Assembly (NCBI GenBank): GCA_019247695.1
Contig: JAFBAP010000100.1
Location: 1 to 52,669, forward strand
DNA from: Verrucomicrobiota bacterium
GTDB lineage: Bacteria; Verrucomicrobiota; Verrucomicrobiia; Chthoniobacterales; JAFAMB01
Length of the DNA stretch: 52,669 nt
Direction of reading: 5' to 3'
This document shows, one piece after another, positions 11,038 to 20,337 of this stretch. How positions within the stretch are numbered: the first letter of the stretch is position 1; every line of letters begins with the position of its first letter. Position numbers and translations under genes: made by a program. The notes beneath the pieces are model-generated. The model worked only from the letters and a program-made list of their open reading frames with translations, was not told the origin of the DNA and searched no databases.

Positions 11038-12177
11038 GCTCTGGACGACGACGGGACGGCGGTGGATCCAGATACTCTGCACAATGCCGAGCCCGAAAAA
11101 GATCAGGACCAGGAATGAGCCGCCGTAGCTGATCAAAGGCAGCGGAACGCCGGTGATCGGCGTCACGGAAATGTTCATCCCGATGTTCATGAAGACGTGG
11201 GTGAACATGAGGGCGACGAGTCCCACACAAACGAGCCGGCCGAGCTCATCAGGGGCACACGCGGCGATCAGAAGGCCGGTCAGGAAAAGCACCGCAAAGG
11301 CAATGAGGAGCGTTACGCCGCCCACAAAGCCCAGTTGTTCGGCGATGGCCGAGAAGATAAAGTCGGTGTGGACGATGGTGGACGGCAGAAAGCCCATCTG
11401 CACCTGGGTGTTCGGCGCCGTAAACCCTTTACCGTAAAAGCCGCCCGAGCCGATGGCGATGAGGGCCTGGTTGATGGTCCAGGCGGCGCCTTGCTGGTCG
11501 TAGTCCGGGTTGATAAACGTCGTCAGACGATCGCGCTGGTACGGTTTCAGACCGAAGTTTGCCACCACCGGGACCAGGGCAACGGCGACGATGATCATGA
11601 CGATCAAGTACCGCTTTGGAATCCGGCCGATAAAGAGAAGGGCCATGATCATGGGCAATTGAACGAGGCATTCACCCAGGTCGGGCTGGATCAGGATCAA
11701 GAGAAACGGGGGCGCAACGATCGCGCCGCAACTCAGGATGCGCCCCACCGTAGGCCAGAACCCGACCCAATCGGAAGTGTTGGCAATGAGCCAGGAGAGC
11801 AGCAGCAGCATCGAGACGATGGCGAGCTGGGCGGGTTGAAAGCTGATCGGGCCGAGGTCCAGCCAGCTTTTTGCCCCGTAAGTCGTACGGCCGATGAAGT
11901 GGGTCAGGATCAAAAACCCGAGTCCCCCCAGGTACATGATGAGGGGAAAGATAATGTTGTAAAGCCAGCTCCGGTAATCGACCAGCGAGGTGATGAAGTA
12001 CAGGGCGATGCCGATTGCGAGGAAAACCGCCTGGCGACGCCACATTTCGACGAGGTAGCCTTCCGCGCGCATGTACGTGGCGCTGTAAATGGCCATGATA
12101 CCAAAGATGCCCAAGGCGATCGCCAGGACCGTGAGCAGCCAGTTCATCCCGATAAGCTTGCGAAGGAAGAGATTCAT
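11035..12177 (-). CDS. rodA: Rod shape-determining SEDS glycosyltransferase
   Basis: A 380-residue polytopic SEDS protein that polymerises lipid II glycan during cell elongation with a class B PBP partner. It has the family's YSATY start region, GAKSWLDLGPISFQPAQLA, IHTDFIFSAIAEQLGFVGG-type segment with the catalytic Asp (HTDFIF), and NIGMNISVTPITGVPLPLIS. The ATG at 12177 gives MNLFLRKLIGMNWLL; the frame is open further upstream but overlaps the preceding gene. The start is 31 bp after the OppF-like gene in the same direction. mreBCD and the PBP2 gene are not in view. Confidence 0.95.
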   Translation of the reverse strand: MNLFLRKLIGMNWLLTVLAIALGIFGIMAIYSATYMRAEGYLVEMWRRQAVFLAIGIALYFITSLVDYRSWLYNIIFPLIMYLGGLGFLILTHFIGRTTYGAKSWLDLGPISFQPAQLAIVSMLLLLSWLIANTSDWVGFWPTVGRILSCGAIVAPPFLLILIQPDLGECLVQLPMIMALLFIGRIPKRYLIVMIIVAVALVPVVANFGLKPYQRDRLTTFINPDYDQQGAAWTINQALIAIGSGGFYGKGFTAPNTQVQMGFLPSTIVHTDFIFSAIAEQLGFVGGVTLLIAFAVLFLTGLLIAACAPDELGRLVCVGLVALMFTHVFMNIGMNISVTPITGVPLPLISYGGSFLVLIFFGLGIVQSIWIHRRPVVVQS

Positions 12178-12208
12178 CGATACGCGATGGGAAACATTAG
12201 TGCGGCGT

Positions 12209-13000
12209 TCACCAGGCCGGTACGCTGTCCAGAAGCTTCCTAGTGTATTCGGTCCGGGGCGAAGAGTAAACCGCCGAAACCGGACCCGCTTCAACCACGC
12301 GGCCGCGCTGCATGACCACGACGTGTTCGCTGAGGTGCTCGACGACGGCGAGGTCATGGGCGATGAAAAGGTAAGCGAGTCCGAGTTGTTCCTGCAGGTC
12401 CTGCAACAGGTTCACGATTTGCGCCTGCACGCTGACGTCGAGCGCGCTGACCGGTTCATCGCAAACGAGCAGTTCCGGTTCTACCGCGAGGGCTCGGGCG
12501 ATGCCGATCCGCTGGCGTTGGCCTCCGCTGAATTCATGCGGCAAGCGGCGCCGGTGATCCGCTTCCAGCCCGACCTTTTCCAGGAGCTGGATGACGCGGG
12601 CACGCCGCTCGTCCCGGCCCCAGCAGGGGAAATGGATGCGCAGCGGTTCCGCGACGATCGCCTCGACCGTCCATCGCGGGTCCAGGGAACCGTACGGATC
12701 TTGAAACACCATTTGTACTCGTTTTCGGTAAGGGCGGAAGGCCGGTTCCGGCATGTTGGTCACGTCCGCCCCGTCGAAATAAATCCGGCCGCTGGTCACT
12801 TTTTCCAGGTTCAACACGGCTCGTGCCACGGTGCTTTTGCCGCTGCCGCTTTCGCCGACGAGGCCGACCGTAGAACGGGGCGGAACCGAAAAGGAGACGT
12901 CGACGGCCGCCTTGATCCACTCGCCTGCACGCCGGCCAAACGTGGTCCGGACCGGGTACCAGACGTTGAGCCGATCGACCTCGAGCAAATTTACGCTCAC
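12209..13000 (-). CDS. Oligopeptide/dipeptide ABC transporter ATP-binding protein (OppF-like)
   Basis: A 263-residue ABC ATPase with Walker [11 protein letters not shown]-loop [12 protein letters not shown] (a Dpp/Opp hallmark), signature [15 protein letters not shown], Walker [13 protein letters not shown] and H-loop IAHD. The GTG start at 13000 overlaps the thiG stop by four bases, so the two are translationally coupled. It is a solitary ATPase: no OppD, permease or binding protein is nearby. It lacks much of the C-terminal extension that full OppF proteins use for oligopeptide transport, ending at KLLDSVPAW. Confidence 0.88.
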   Translation of the reverse strand: MSVNLLEVDRLNVWYPVRTTFGRRAGEWIKAAVDVSFSVPPRSTVGLVGESGSGKSTVARAVLNLEKVTSGRIYFDGADVTNMPEPAFRPYRKRVQMVFQDPYGSLDPRWTVEAIVAEPLRIHFPCWGRDERRARVIQLLEKVGLEADHRRRLPHEFSGGQRQRIGIARALAVEPELLVCDEPVSALDVSVQAQIVNLLQDLQEQLGLAYLFIAHDLAVVEHLSEHVVVMQRGRVVEAGPVSAVYSSPRTEYTRKLLDSVPAW

Positions 13001-13794
13001 GCGGTCTGCCGGAAATACGCGGTCAACGGGCTGGTCGCTTCCGCCTCAAGTTCCTGAGCCGGCAGCCCGCTTTCAAATGCGAGGCGACCCGCCTCCACCC
13101 CTTGACGAAAAGCCGTCGCCATCGTCACCGGGTCATTCGCCACGGCAATCGCGGTATTGACGAGGACGGCGTCCGCCCCCATTTCCATGGCCTCCGCGGC
13201 GTGGCTGGGCGCTCCGATCCCGGCATCGACGATGACGGGAATCTGGGCCTGCTCGATGATGATGCGGATCTGATCCTTGGTCCGGAGCCCTTGATTGCTG
13301 CCGATGGGGGCTCCCAGCGGCATCACCGTGGCCGTTCCCACTTCTTCCAGCCGCTTGGCCAGCACGGGGTCCGCGTTGATGTAAGGCAGGACGGTAAAAC
13401 CTTCCGCCACAAGAACTTCAGCGGCCCGGAATGTCTCGATCGGATCCGGCAGCAGGTGGTGGGGGTTGGGGTGGATCTCAAGCTTGATCCACTTGGGCAA
13501 CCCTGCGGAAGCCGCCAGGCGCGCCAGGCGAACGGCTTCTTCGGCGTTCATGGCTCCGCTCGTGTTGGCCAGCAGCAGGTAACGCTTCGGATCGATGAAC
13601 TCCAGAATATTTGCGTACGGATCTTTCTTACCGGAGAGGTCCGCCCGCCGCAGGGCAACGGTGACGATCTCGGTGCGGCTAGCTTCCAGGGCGGCTGCCA
13701 TAAGGTGATTACTGGCGAATTTCCCGGTGCCAAGGAGCAGCCGGGAACGAAACACCCGGTCAGCAATCCTTAAATCCTGCGACGGCGAATACAT
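12997..13794 (-). CDS. thiG: Thiazole synthase
   Basis: ThiG builds the thiamine thiazole ring from deoxyxylulose phosphate, dehydroglycine and ThiS-thiocarboxylate. The 265 residues show the [12 protein letters not shown] start, the strand WIKLEIH with the Schiff-base Lys, [41 protein letters not shown] and [26 protein letters not shown] 13794 is chosen over a TTG 42 bases upstream because it gives the usual N-terminus. ThiS, ThiF and ThiH/ThiO are not nearby, which is odd for thiG; instead it leads an OppF-rodA run and faces yqgE. Confidence 0.95.
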   Translation of the reverse strand: MYSPSQDLRIADRVFRSRLLLGTGKFASNHLMAAALEASRTEIVTVALRRADLSGKKDPYANILEFIDPKRYLLLANTSGAMNAEEAVRLARLAASAGLPKWIKLEIHPNPHHLLPDPIETFRAAEVLVAEGFTVLPYINADPVLAKRLEEVGTATVMPLGAPIGSNQGLRTKDQIRIIIEQAQIPVIVDAGIGAPSHAAEAMEMGADAVLVNTAIAVANDPVTMATAFRQGVEAGRLAFESGLPAQELEAEATSPLTAYFRQTA

Positions 13795-13865
13795 AATCGA
13801 AACAAGAACCCACAATAAACGGCGATGTTCTTGCACCGCAAGTAGTCGATTTTAGATTTGAGCAA

Positions 13866-14423
13866 GTGGACGCGTCCAAAGACGACATTACAAACCTCAG
13901 CGGCAACCTGCTGGTGGCGCACCCGGCATTACGTGACCCGAACTTTCGCCGCAGCATTCTTTTCATCTCAGCGCATGGGGCTGAGATCGGCGCCTTGGGA
14001 GTAATCATCAACCGCCCGACCAATCTTTGCCTGGCCGACCTGGCGACGTCCGAAATGGCGGACGGGCTTGAACGGGTGGCCGTTTTTCACGGCGGCCCGG
14101 TCGGTTCGCAGGACGTCTCGCTCCTCTGTTTCCGCTGGTTGAAAGAAAGCATGGTGGTCCAGGCCAACGTCGGGGTTGAAGAAGCCGCCGCGGTGCTTCG
14201 AGCCGGATCGGGTGAGATCCGGGCGTACCGGGGCTATGCCGGCTGGAGCCCGGGCCAGCTTGAATCGGAGCTGCAACAACATGCCTGGATCGTGCTGCCG
14301 GCCCAGCAGGAGGTGTTTGCCGAGGTAAACGACGGGCAGCAGCTCTGGTACCGCACCGTCAGCAGGCTCGGGCCCGCATTTCATCTGCTGGCGCAGGCAC
14401 CCGATGATCCCTCCCTCAACTGA
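13866..14423 (+). CDS. YqgE/AlgH family protein
   Basis: A 185-residue DUF179 protein with the family's NLLVAHPALRDPNFRRSILFI, GALGVIINRPT, FHGGPV and YRGYAGWSPGQLESEL blocks. The biochemical role of the family is not established; AlgH was named for an effect on alginate regulation in Pseudomonas. The start is GTG 13866, 71 bp from the divergent thiG start, so this gap probably holds two promoters. It is followed by ald after 99 bp. Confidence 0.92.
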   Translation: MDASKDDITNLSGNLLVAHPALRDPNFRRSILFISAHGAEIGALGVIINRPTNLCLADLATSEMADGLERVAVFHGGPVGSQDVSLLCFRWLKESMVVQANVGVEEAAAVLRAGSGEIRAYRGYAGWSPGQLESELQQHAWIVLPAQQEVFAEVNDGQQLWYRTVSRLGPAFHLLAQAPDDPSLN

Positions 14424-14522
14424 ATCGGACCGGAACCCGCGTCCCTTCGGGGCCGAAAACGGCGATTCGGCCAGCCGCGCGGGCAAGGTTAACTCACATC
14501 GAACGTTATCGTTGTAATCCGG

Positions 14523-15623
14523 ATGAAGATCGGTCTTCCCAAAGAGATCAAGGAGCAGGAGCATCGGGTCGCGATGCTGCCGTCCGTTGTGTACGGTCTG
14601 GTGAAGCTCGGGCACGAAGTTTTTGTCGAACGCAATGCGGGCATCGGTTCAGGCTATCCGGACGAGGAGTATGAACGTGCCGGCGGCACCCTGGTCCCGG
14701 ACCATGAGGAAGCTTTTCAACGGGCGGACCTGGTGGTCAAGGTCAAGGAGCCGCTGCCGCCGGAGTACCCGTTGCTGCGTCCGGGGCAGATCCTCTTTAC
14801 CTACCTTCATCTGGCGGCCAATAAACCTTTAACGGAGGCCCTGCTCCGGTCCGGCGTGACGGCGGTGGCCTATGAGACGGTGGAGGTTAATCGCCGTCTG
14901 CCTTTGCTGGAGCCGATGAGTGAGATTGCGGGGCGCATGTCGATCATCGTCGGGGGTTACTTCCTGGCCAAACACAACGGAGGTAAAGGCGTGCTGCTGG
15001 GAGGGGTTCCGGGCGTGCTGCCCGGCAACGTGGTGGTCATCGGCGGCGGCACCTCCGGCGTGAACGCGGCGAGGATGGCGACGGGGCTGGGCGCAGAGGT
15101 GACGATTCTGGAAGTTGACGTGGAACGCATGCGCTTCCTCGACATCACGATGCATACGGCGCACACGTTGTATTCGAACGAGGCGCACTTGCTGGAGATG
15201 CTGCCGCGCACGGATCTGCTGATCGGCGCGGTGCTCGTTCCCGGGGCGCGCGCGCCGCAGTTGATCACGCGGAAAATGTTGCGACTGATGAAGCCGGGAA
15301 GCGTGCTCGTGGACATTGCGATTGATCAGGGAGGCTGCTGCGAAACGTCCCGGGCTACCACGCACCATGATCCGGTTTACGTCGAGGAAGGTGTGATCCA
15401 CTATTGTGTCGCCAACATGCCTGGGGCGTACGCACGGACGGCAACCCAGGCCCTGACCAATGTGACCGCGCGTTACCTGGAGTTCATCGCGGAAAGCGGC
15501 CTGGAAGGCGCGATCCGCAAACTGCCCGGGCTGCGCCAAGGCATCAATATCATGGATGGCAAGCTCTCCAATCAGGCGGTGGCGACCGCGCATGGGTTAC
15601 CATTTACGCCCGTACCGATTTGA
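14523..15623 (+). CDS. ald: Alanine dehydrogenase
   Basis: NAD-dependent reversible oxidation of L-alanine to pyruvate and ammonium. The 366 residues show [27 protein letters not shown] (substrate Lys), FTYLHLA (catalytic His), the Rossmann motif VVIGGGTSG and [16 protein letters not shown]. The C-terminus VATAHGLPF is typical. Its TGA overlaps the next ATG (TGATG), so the acetyltransferase is translationally coupled to it. Confidence 0.96.
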   Translation: MKIGLPKEIKEQEHRVAMLPSVVYGLVKLGHEVFVERNAGIGSGYPDEEYERAGGTLVPDHEEAFQRADLVVKVKEPLPPEYPLLRPGQILFTYLHLAANKPLTEALLRSGVTAVAYETVEVNRRLPLLEPMSEIAGRMSIIVGGYFLAKHNGGKGVLLGGVPGVLPGNVVVIGGGTSGVNAARMATGLGAEVTILEVDVERMRFLDITMHTAHTLYSNEAHLLEMLPRTDLLIGAVLVPGARAPQLITRKMLRLMKPGSVLVDIAIDQGGCCETSRATTHHDPVYVEEGVIHYCVANMPGAYARTATQALTNVTARYLEFIAESGLEGAIRKLPGLRQGINIMDGKLSNQAVATAHGLPFTPVPI

Positions 15624-16372
15624 TGCTGCGACCGAACGACGTGCCGCGCAGGCTCGACACCGCGATCCCCGGCCTGCAGCTTGTACCGCTCGCCGACGGC
15701 GACGCCGAGGAGTTATTTGCGCTGACCGCAGCGAACCGGGCTCACCTCCAGCGCTGGCTGCCGTGGGTCAACGATGTTCGTTGCGTGGCTGACTCATCGA
15801 TGCATGTCCGCAACGGGCTTGAACTGCGACGGCTGGGTCTGAGGCTGGATTATACGATCCGGCTGCACGGCCGCGTGATCGGCACCATTGCTTACCACGT
15901 TCTGCAGCCCGCCAATCGGCTCGGGATGATCGGCTACTGGCTGGCGCAGGACGCAACCGGCCACGGCTACATGACCACAGCCGTCCGGCATCTGGTTGAA
16001 TACGGGTTCGTTGATCTGGCCCTGAACCGGATCGAGTTGCGGGTCGCCGTCGGCAATTGCGCCAGCCAGAAAATCTGTACCCGCCTCGGGTTCAAGGAGG
16101 AGGGGGTGTTACGGGAAGCGGAATGGCTCCACGATCATTTTGTGGATCTGCGGGTAAATGCGCTGCTGCGGTCGGAATGGGAACGGGGGACCGGTCGAGT
16201 GCCGGGGCAAATGCCACAAATGCCACAAGCGGAAAATGCCACAAATGGAAGAGGGGAGAATCACACGGCGCCACGGCGGAACACGGCGAGCCACGGCGGG
16301 AAGATTAAATCATCCGCAGAACACGCAGAACAACGCAGAAAAGAGAAAACATCCACAGATTACACAGATTGA
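15623..16372 (+). CDS. GNAT N-acetyltransferase (RimJ/RimL-like) with repeat-encoded C-terminal tail
   Basis: A 249-residue protein. Residues about 1-190 form a GNAT domain: TIRLHGRVIGTIAYH, the acetyl-CoA loop QDATGHGYMTTAVRHL, and NCASQKICTRLGFKEEGVLRE. RimJ/RimL relatives end near this point (LLRSEWERG). The remaining roughly 60 residues are encoded by interspersed repeat DNA (modules A, B, C and D) and are Asn/His/Lys-rich low-complexity sequence with no fold I recognise. The start ATG overlaps the ald stop. The substrate is unknown; the tail probably reflects loss of the original stop codon when the repeat arrived. Confidence 0.85.
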   Translation: MLRPNDVPRRLDTAIPGLQLVPLADGDAEELFALTAANRAHLQRWLPWVNDVRCVADSSMHVRNGLELRRLGLRLDYTIRLHGRVIGTIAYHVLQPANRLGMIGYWLAQDATGHGYMTTAVRHLVEYGFVDLALNRIELRVAVGNCASQKICTRLGFKEEGVLREAEWLHDHFVDLRVNALLRSEWERGTGRVPGQMPQMPQAENATNGRGENHTAPRRNTASHGGKIKSSAEHAEQRRKEKTSTDYTD

Positions 16373-16557
16373 CACAGATTAACGGCACACGGCGGCCACG
16401 GTGGAAGAGAGCGGGCACAACGTAAGAGTTCACACGGTCACACGGCGGCCGCAGCGGGTTTGGCGGGCACAACGTAAGAGTTCACACGGCGAGCCACGGC
16501 GACCACGGCGGGAAGAGAAACTTTGGGATTGACATTCGCGAAGCCTCCCCACGCTCG
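16207..16557. repeat. Composite interspersed repeat (modules A-B-C-D-B)
   Basis: In order: two overlapping atgccacaa modules (16207-16250), cacggcg-rich module (about 16262-16305), tcatccgcagaacacgcag module (16310-16345), atccacagattacacagatt module (16350-16381), then further cacggcg/gttcacacggcg modules to about 16515. The C and D modules match, inverted, those at 40820-40910, and also the palindrome at 10717-11037. The first part is read through by the acetyltransferase gene. Confidence 0.75.
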
Positions 16558-16655
16558 CACCCGACACCCGACACCCGACACCCGACACCCGACACCCGAC
16601 ACTCGTTACCCGTTGCCCGTTACCCGTTACCCGTTACCCGTTACCCGTTACCCGC
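16558..16655. repeat. Heptamer array of two unit types in one phase, 14 units
   Basis: Six CACCCGA units, one CACTCGT junction unit, then TACCCGT/TGCCCGT units ending in TACCCGC. All 14 units keep the same 7-bp phase although the unit sequence switches. On the minus strand these read TCGGGTG and ACGGGTA, the same units as the arrays at 21886 and 10658. Confidence 0.9.
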
Positions 16656-16684
16656 CACTTCTCCATTCGTGGCATTCTCTGCCG

Positions 16685-16712
16685 CTCCGAACTCCGAGCT
16701 CCGAACCCCGAA
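16685..16712. repeat. Heptamer array (CTCCGAA), four units, abutting the serA stop
   Basis: Units CTCCGAA, CTCCGAG, CTCCGAA and CCCCGAA end exactly where the serA stop codon (CTA on the plus strand, 16713-16715) begins. Read on the coding strand of serA, the stop TAG is followed directly by TTCGGGG TTCGGAG units. Confidence 0.85.
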
Positions 16713-18305
16713 CTAGAGCCTGACCACCTTGGCGGACTTGATGCTGGGGTTCTTCAAGATGGAACCAAGCACGTCCGCAGAGGGAGAGGAATCAAGGTTC
16801 AGGACCGTCAGGGCCTCGCCGCCGACGTGATCGCGGCTCAACGACATGTTGGCGATGTTGATCTGCGAGGAGCCGAGCAACGTCCCGATCTGGCCGACGA
16901 TTCCCGGCACGTCCTGGTTTTCCAGGATCAGCAGCACCCCGTTGGGCCGGGCTTCCACGTGCCGGTGATTTACCATGACGATGCGCGGTGAGGCGCCGAT
17001 AAATGTGCCGGCAACGGAGACGCGTTCGGCTCCCGAGCGAGCCTGCGCCTCGACGAGGTCGGTGAATTCGCCGGTGGCAGTCTCGCGAGTTTCGATCACC
17101 TTCAACCCAAGCGTTTGGGCCAAGGCGGTCACGTTCACCTCATTGACGTCCTGGCCGCCCGCCTCTTCAAGGAAACCCCGGAGCAGGCTGCGCGAGATCG
17201 GTGTGGTCTCGACGTCGTTTACCTTGCCGCTGTAATTGATGGCGAGTTCGTCGCAACGTTTAGGCGCGATCTGGCGCAATAACTTTCCTAACTTGCGACC
17301 GAAATCGAGGTACGGCCGGATGAGCGTCAGCGTCTTGGCATCAATATTCGGGACATTGACGGCATTCCGGATCACGCCCTCGAGGAGCACCGATCGGATG
17401 GCCTCTGCGATTTCGATGCCGACGCTTTCCTGGGCCTCAACGGTGGACGCCCCGAGATGGGGCGTGAACACGATGTTCGGGAGTTGAAGCAACGGCAAGC
17501 CGGGCGGAGGCGGTTCCACTTCAAAGACGTCGAAGGCCGCCGCGGCGACGTGGCCGGACTTCAGGGCATCGTAAAGGGCGGTTTCATCAATCAGGCCGCC
17601 GCGCGCGCAGTTGACGACGCGCGCACCCCGTTTCAGGCTGGCGAGGCGGCTGGCGTCAAGCAAATGCCGCGTTTCGGCCGACAACGGCATGTGCAGGGTC
17701 ACAAAGTCCGCCTGGGCCAGCACGTCCTCCAGCTCGTCGTAGAGCTCGACCTGCAGCGAGCGGGCGCGGCTCGGGGAGAGATACGGATCGTAGGCGACCG
17801 GGCGCATCCCGAAGGCGATGGCGCGGCGGGCGATCTCGGTACCGATCCGGCCCATGCCGAGGATTGCGATCGTCTTGCCGTTAAGCTCGACGCCTTCGAA
17901 AGATTTACGGTCCCATTTACCGGCCTTAACGCTGGCATCCGCCTGGGGGATGTTCCGCGCAATCGACACAAGCAGCGAAAACGCGTGTTCAGCGGTGGAA
18001 ATGGTGTTTCCACCGGGTGTATTCATGACGATGATGCCCGCGCGGGTGGCAGCGTCCACGTCGACGTTGTCAACTCCCACGCCGGCGCGCCCGACCACTT
18101 TAAGGGCCTTGGCTGCCGCCAGAACGCGCGCCGTCACCTTTGTCTGCGACCGGACAACCAGACCGGCGTAAGATCCGATGATCTCGACCAGGGCGTCTTC
18201 TTTGAGGCCGGTCTTGACATCGACCTCCAGTTCACCCCTGCCTTTCAGCGCCTGTATGCCTCGCGGGGAAACAGCGTCGGCCACGAGGACTTTGGGATTA
18301 ACCAT
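16713..18305 (-). CDS. serA: D-3-phosphoglycerate dehydrogenase
   Basis: First enzyme of serine synthesis, NAD-dependent oxidation of 3-phosphoglycerate. The 530 residues are the long form: catalytic and NAD-binding domains (about 1-310) with GMGRIGTEIARR, NCARGGLIDE (Arg), FDVFEVEP (Glu) and FTPHLGAST (His); an ASB domain (about 320-450); and a C-terminal ACT domain (about 455-530) for serine feedback. Its ATG lies inside the end of shc (8-base overlap), so it is translationally coupled to a hopanoid gene. The stop is followed immediately by a heptamer repeat. Confidence 0.96.
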   Translation of the reverse strand: MVNPKVLVADAVSPRGIQALKGRGELEVDVKTGLKEDALVEIIGSYAGLVVRSQTKVTARVLAAAKALKVVGRAGVGVDNVDVDAATRAGIIVMNTPGGNTISTAEHAFSLLVSIARNIPQADASVKAGKWDRKSFEGVELNGKTIAILGMGRIGTEIARRAIAFGMRPVAYDPYLSPSRARSLQVELYDELEDVLAQADFVTLHMPLSAETRHLLDASRLASLKRGARVVNCARGGLIDETALYDALKSGHVAAAAFDVFEVEPPPPGLPLLQLPNIVFTPHLGASTVEAQESVGIEIAEAIRSVLLEGVIRNAVNVPNIDAKTLTLIRPYLDFGRKLGKLLRQIAPKRCDELAINYSGKVNDVETTPISRSLLRGFLEEAGGQDVNEVNVTALAQTLGLKVIETRETATGEFTDLVEAQARSGAERVSVAGTFIGASPRIVMVNHRHVEARPNGVLLILENQDVPGIVGQIGTLLGSSQINIANMSLSRDHVGGEALTVLNLDSSPSADVLGSILKNPSIKSAKVVRL

Positions 18306-20313
18306 GGTTCAGTTTCGCCAGCAGTTCTTTTAAAGTTTCCATACCGGGCAGGCTACTCAAAAGCGAGGCGAAGGCCGGGACGGCGGCCGAGTCCTCTTCG
18401 GGCGCCAGCCGGCGAAGGTCCGACGGCGCCGGTTCCAGTTGCCGGTTGGCGTACATTGCCAGGGCGAGCAGGGGAAAATTGTGCCGGTACATGTCGTACT
18501 TGAGGTAAAACACCCGTGGGAACCCGGTTCCGGTGATCAAGTCTTCATCCCAGGAGCCGTCGTCGTTTTGAGTGCGGACCAGGTAACGGATACCACGCCG
18601 GATGCTCTCGCGTTCGATATCCGGGAACGAGAGCAGACCCATCAGCGCCCAGGCCGTTTGCGACGGGGTACTGGAGCCGCGCCCTCGTGCGCCGGGGATC
18701 TCATATGAAGCGCAGCTTTCGCCCCAACCGCCGTCGGGGTTCTGATGGTGTTCAAACCAGTCGCGGCCCCGCCGCACCCAGGGTTCGCTCATGTCCACGC
18801 CGATCGCGCTCAGGCCTCGCAAAACCTGCCAGGTACCGTAGATGTAATTCACTCCCCAGCGGCCATACCAAGCCCCGTCATTTTCCTGGTGCTTGCGCAG
18901 GAACCGGATGGCCCGGCGGACCACCGGATGAGTGGCCTTGTAGTTGAATTCCGCCAGCACCTCGAGGGTTCGCGCCGTCAGATCGCAGCAGCTCGGGTCC
19001 AGAATGGCGTTATGGTCGGCAAACGGAACATTTTCCAGCAACGGGTTGGTGATGTCCTTGTCGAAGGCCGCCCAACCACCGTCCTTGCATTGGAAACTGA
19101 GCAGCCACCGGAGCGCCCGGTCGTAGAGCGCCGGATCCTCTTCAAACCCGGCGGTCTTCAACGCCAGCAGCACCATGGCCGTATCATCCGTGTCCGGGTA
19201 GAAGGGGTTGTTGAATTCGAAACACCAGCCGGACGGTTCCGGGCCGGGATTTCGCACCGTCCAATCTCCCGGGATACGTACTTCCTGTGCGACCAGCCAA
19301 CGGACGGCCCGATCGACCGGTTCTTCGGCAACGCTCAATCCGGACCGGGCAAGGGCCAGGATCGTGATCGCGGTATCCCAAACGGGTGAAAAGCAAGGCT
19401 GGATCCGAAAACCGCGTTCGTCCTCGACAAAAAGTTCGCGAAAATCGGTTTCCGCCTTCTGGTAGAGGGGATGGTCGGCCGGGTAGCCGAGCGTTCGCAA
19501 CGCGATCATCGCGTTGAGCATGGCCGGGAAGATGGCCGCCAAGCCGCTGCAGCCGTCCCCGATGCGTTCGACCATCCATTCCTCCGCTTTACGGAGGGCG
19601 GTCTGCCGGAGCGGCAGCCATTGTTTGCGTTCGAGGATCTTGAGGAGTCGATCGATGGCCAGGAACAGTTTGCGCAGTCCTTTGGCTTGAAAGGTAGGTA
19701 ACGCACCGGGATGGCAGTACAATTCCTGGATGCCGCGTTCGGGTGGAAGCTGCCGGGTGGGCCGGAAGTGGTTGATGATTGCCAGGGGAACGATCATGGC
19801 ACGCGTCCAGGAGGAAACGGCGTGCATGTGAACCGGCATCCAGCGCGGCAAAAGGAGGAACTCGCAGGGGATGGCCGGTACGGCGTCCCACGGGACCTGG
19901 CCCAGCAGGGCAAAGTAAAGGCGCGCGTACGTGTTCGTCTTTTCGACCCCGCCGAGTTCCAGTGCCTTCACGCGGGCACGGCTCAGGGCCGGCTCCTGGG
20001 CGGAGAATCCGGCCAGTTTCAGGGCGAAGTACGCCTTGACGGTCGCGTTCAGTTCGGAAGGACCCTCCCGGTAAATGTTCCAGCCGCCGTCCGGCAGTTG
20101 CGTGTCCAGGATATGCCGGACGCATTTCAGCTCGAGCTCAGGGTCAACCTCCTGGGCCCAATGCATGAAAGTGATATAATCTGCGCAGAGGGTGGCATCG
20201 ACCACCAGTTCGCCCACCCAGTAGCCCTCCGGGGTCTGCCGGTTGAGCAAATTTTTCTGCGCTCTGGCAATAGAAGACTGTAGGTCCGCGTGAAACGTGT
20301 GCGCGTTAACCAT
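18298..20313 (-). CDS. shc: Squalene-hopene cyclase
   Basis: Cyclises squalene to hopene/hopanol at the membrane surface. The 671 residues contain repeated QW motifs (DGGWNIY, DGGWAAFD, DGAWYGRWGVNYIYGTW, DGGWGE, DGSWDE). The catalytic DTDDTA motif has its acidic residues at 374, 376 and 377, the same numbers as in the Alicyclobacillus enzyme. ATG 20313 is used; a TTG nine bases upstream is less likely. It lies 24 bp after hpnH and overlaps serA, forming a hpnH-shc-serA run. Confidence 0.96.
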   Translation of the reverse strand: MVNAHTFHADLQSSIARAQKNLLNRQTPEGYWVGELVVDATLCADYITFMHWAQEVDPELELKCVRHILDTQLPDGGWNIYREGPSELNATVKAYFALKLAGFSAQEPALSRARVKALELGGVEKTNTYARLYFALLGQVPWDAVPAIPCEFLLLPRWMPVHMHAVSSWTRAMIVPLAIINHFRPTRQLPPERGIQELYCHPGALPTFQAKGLRKLFLAIDRLLKILERKQWLPLRQTALRKAEEWMVERIGDGCSGLAAIFPAMLNAMIALRTLGYPADHPLYQKAETDFRELFVEDERGFRIQPCFSPVWDTAITILALARSGLSVAEEPVDRAVRWLVAQEVRIPGDWTVRNPGPEPSGWCFEFNNPFYPDTDDTAMVLLALKTAGFEEDPALYDRALRWLLSFQCKDGGWAAFDKDITNPLLENVPFADHNAILDPSCCDLTARTLEVLAEFNYKATHPVVRRAIRFLRKHQENDGAWYGRWGVNYIYGTWQVLRGLSAIGVDMSEPWVRRGRDWFEHHQNPDGGWGESCASYEIPGARGRGSSTPSQTAWALMGLLSFPDIERESIRRGIRYLVRTQNDDGSWDEDLITGTGFPRVFYLKYDMYRHNFPLLALAMYANRQLEPAPSDLRRLAPEEDSAAVPAFASLLSSLPGMETLKELLAKLNHG

Positions 20314-20337
20314 GGGCCTCAATGGGTCGTTCTCTGC

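Noticed and set aside
10757-11230. Open frames encoding His/Gly/Glu-rich peptides such as HGEHGEHGG across the repeat blocks
   Set aside because: They are translations of cacggcg-type repeats; such sequences appear in several frames and both strands and have no ribosome-binding sites of note.
12209-13000. Reading the OppF-like protein as part of a complete peptide importer
   Set aside because: No OppA, OppB, OppC or OppD lies within the window; only the ATPase is present.
16558-16655. CRISPR-like or telomere-like interpretation of the 7-bp arrays
   Set aside because: Units are contiguous with no spacers, so it is not a CRISPR. The arrays are internal and scattered next to genes, which does not fit chromosome ends.
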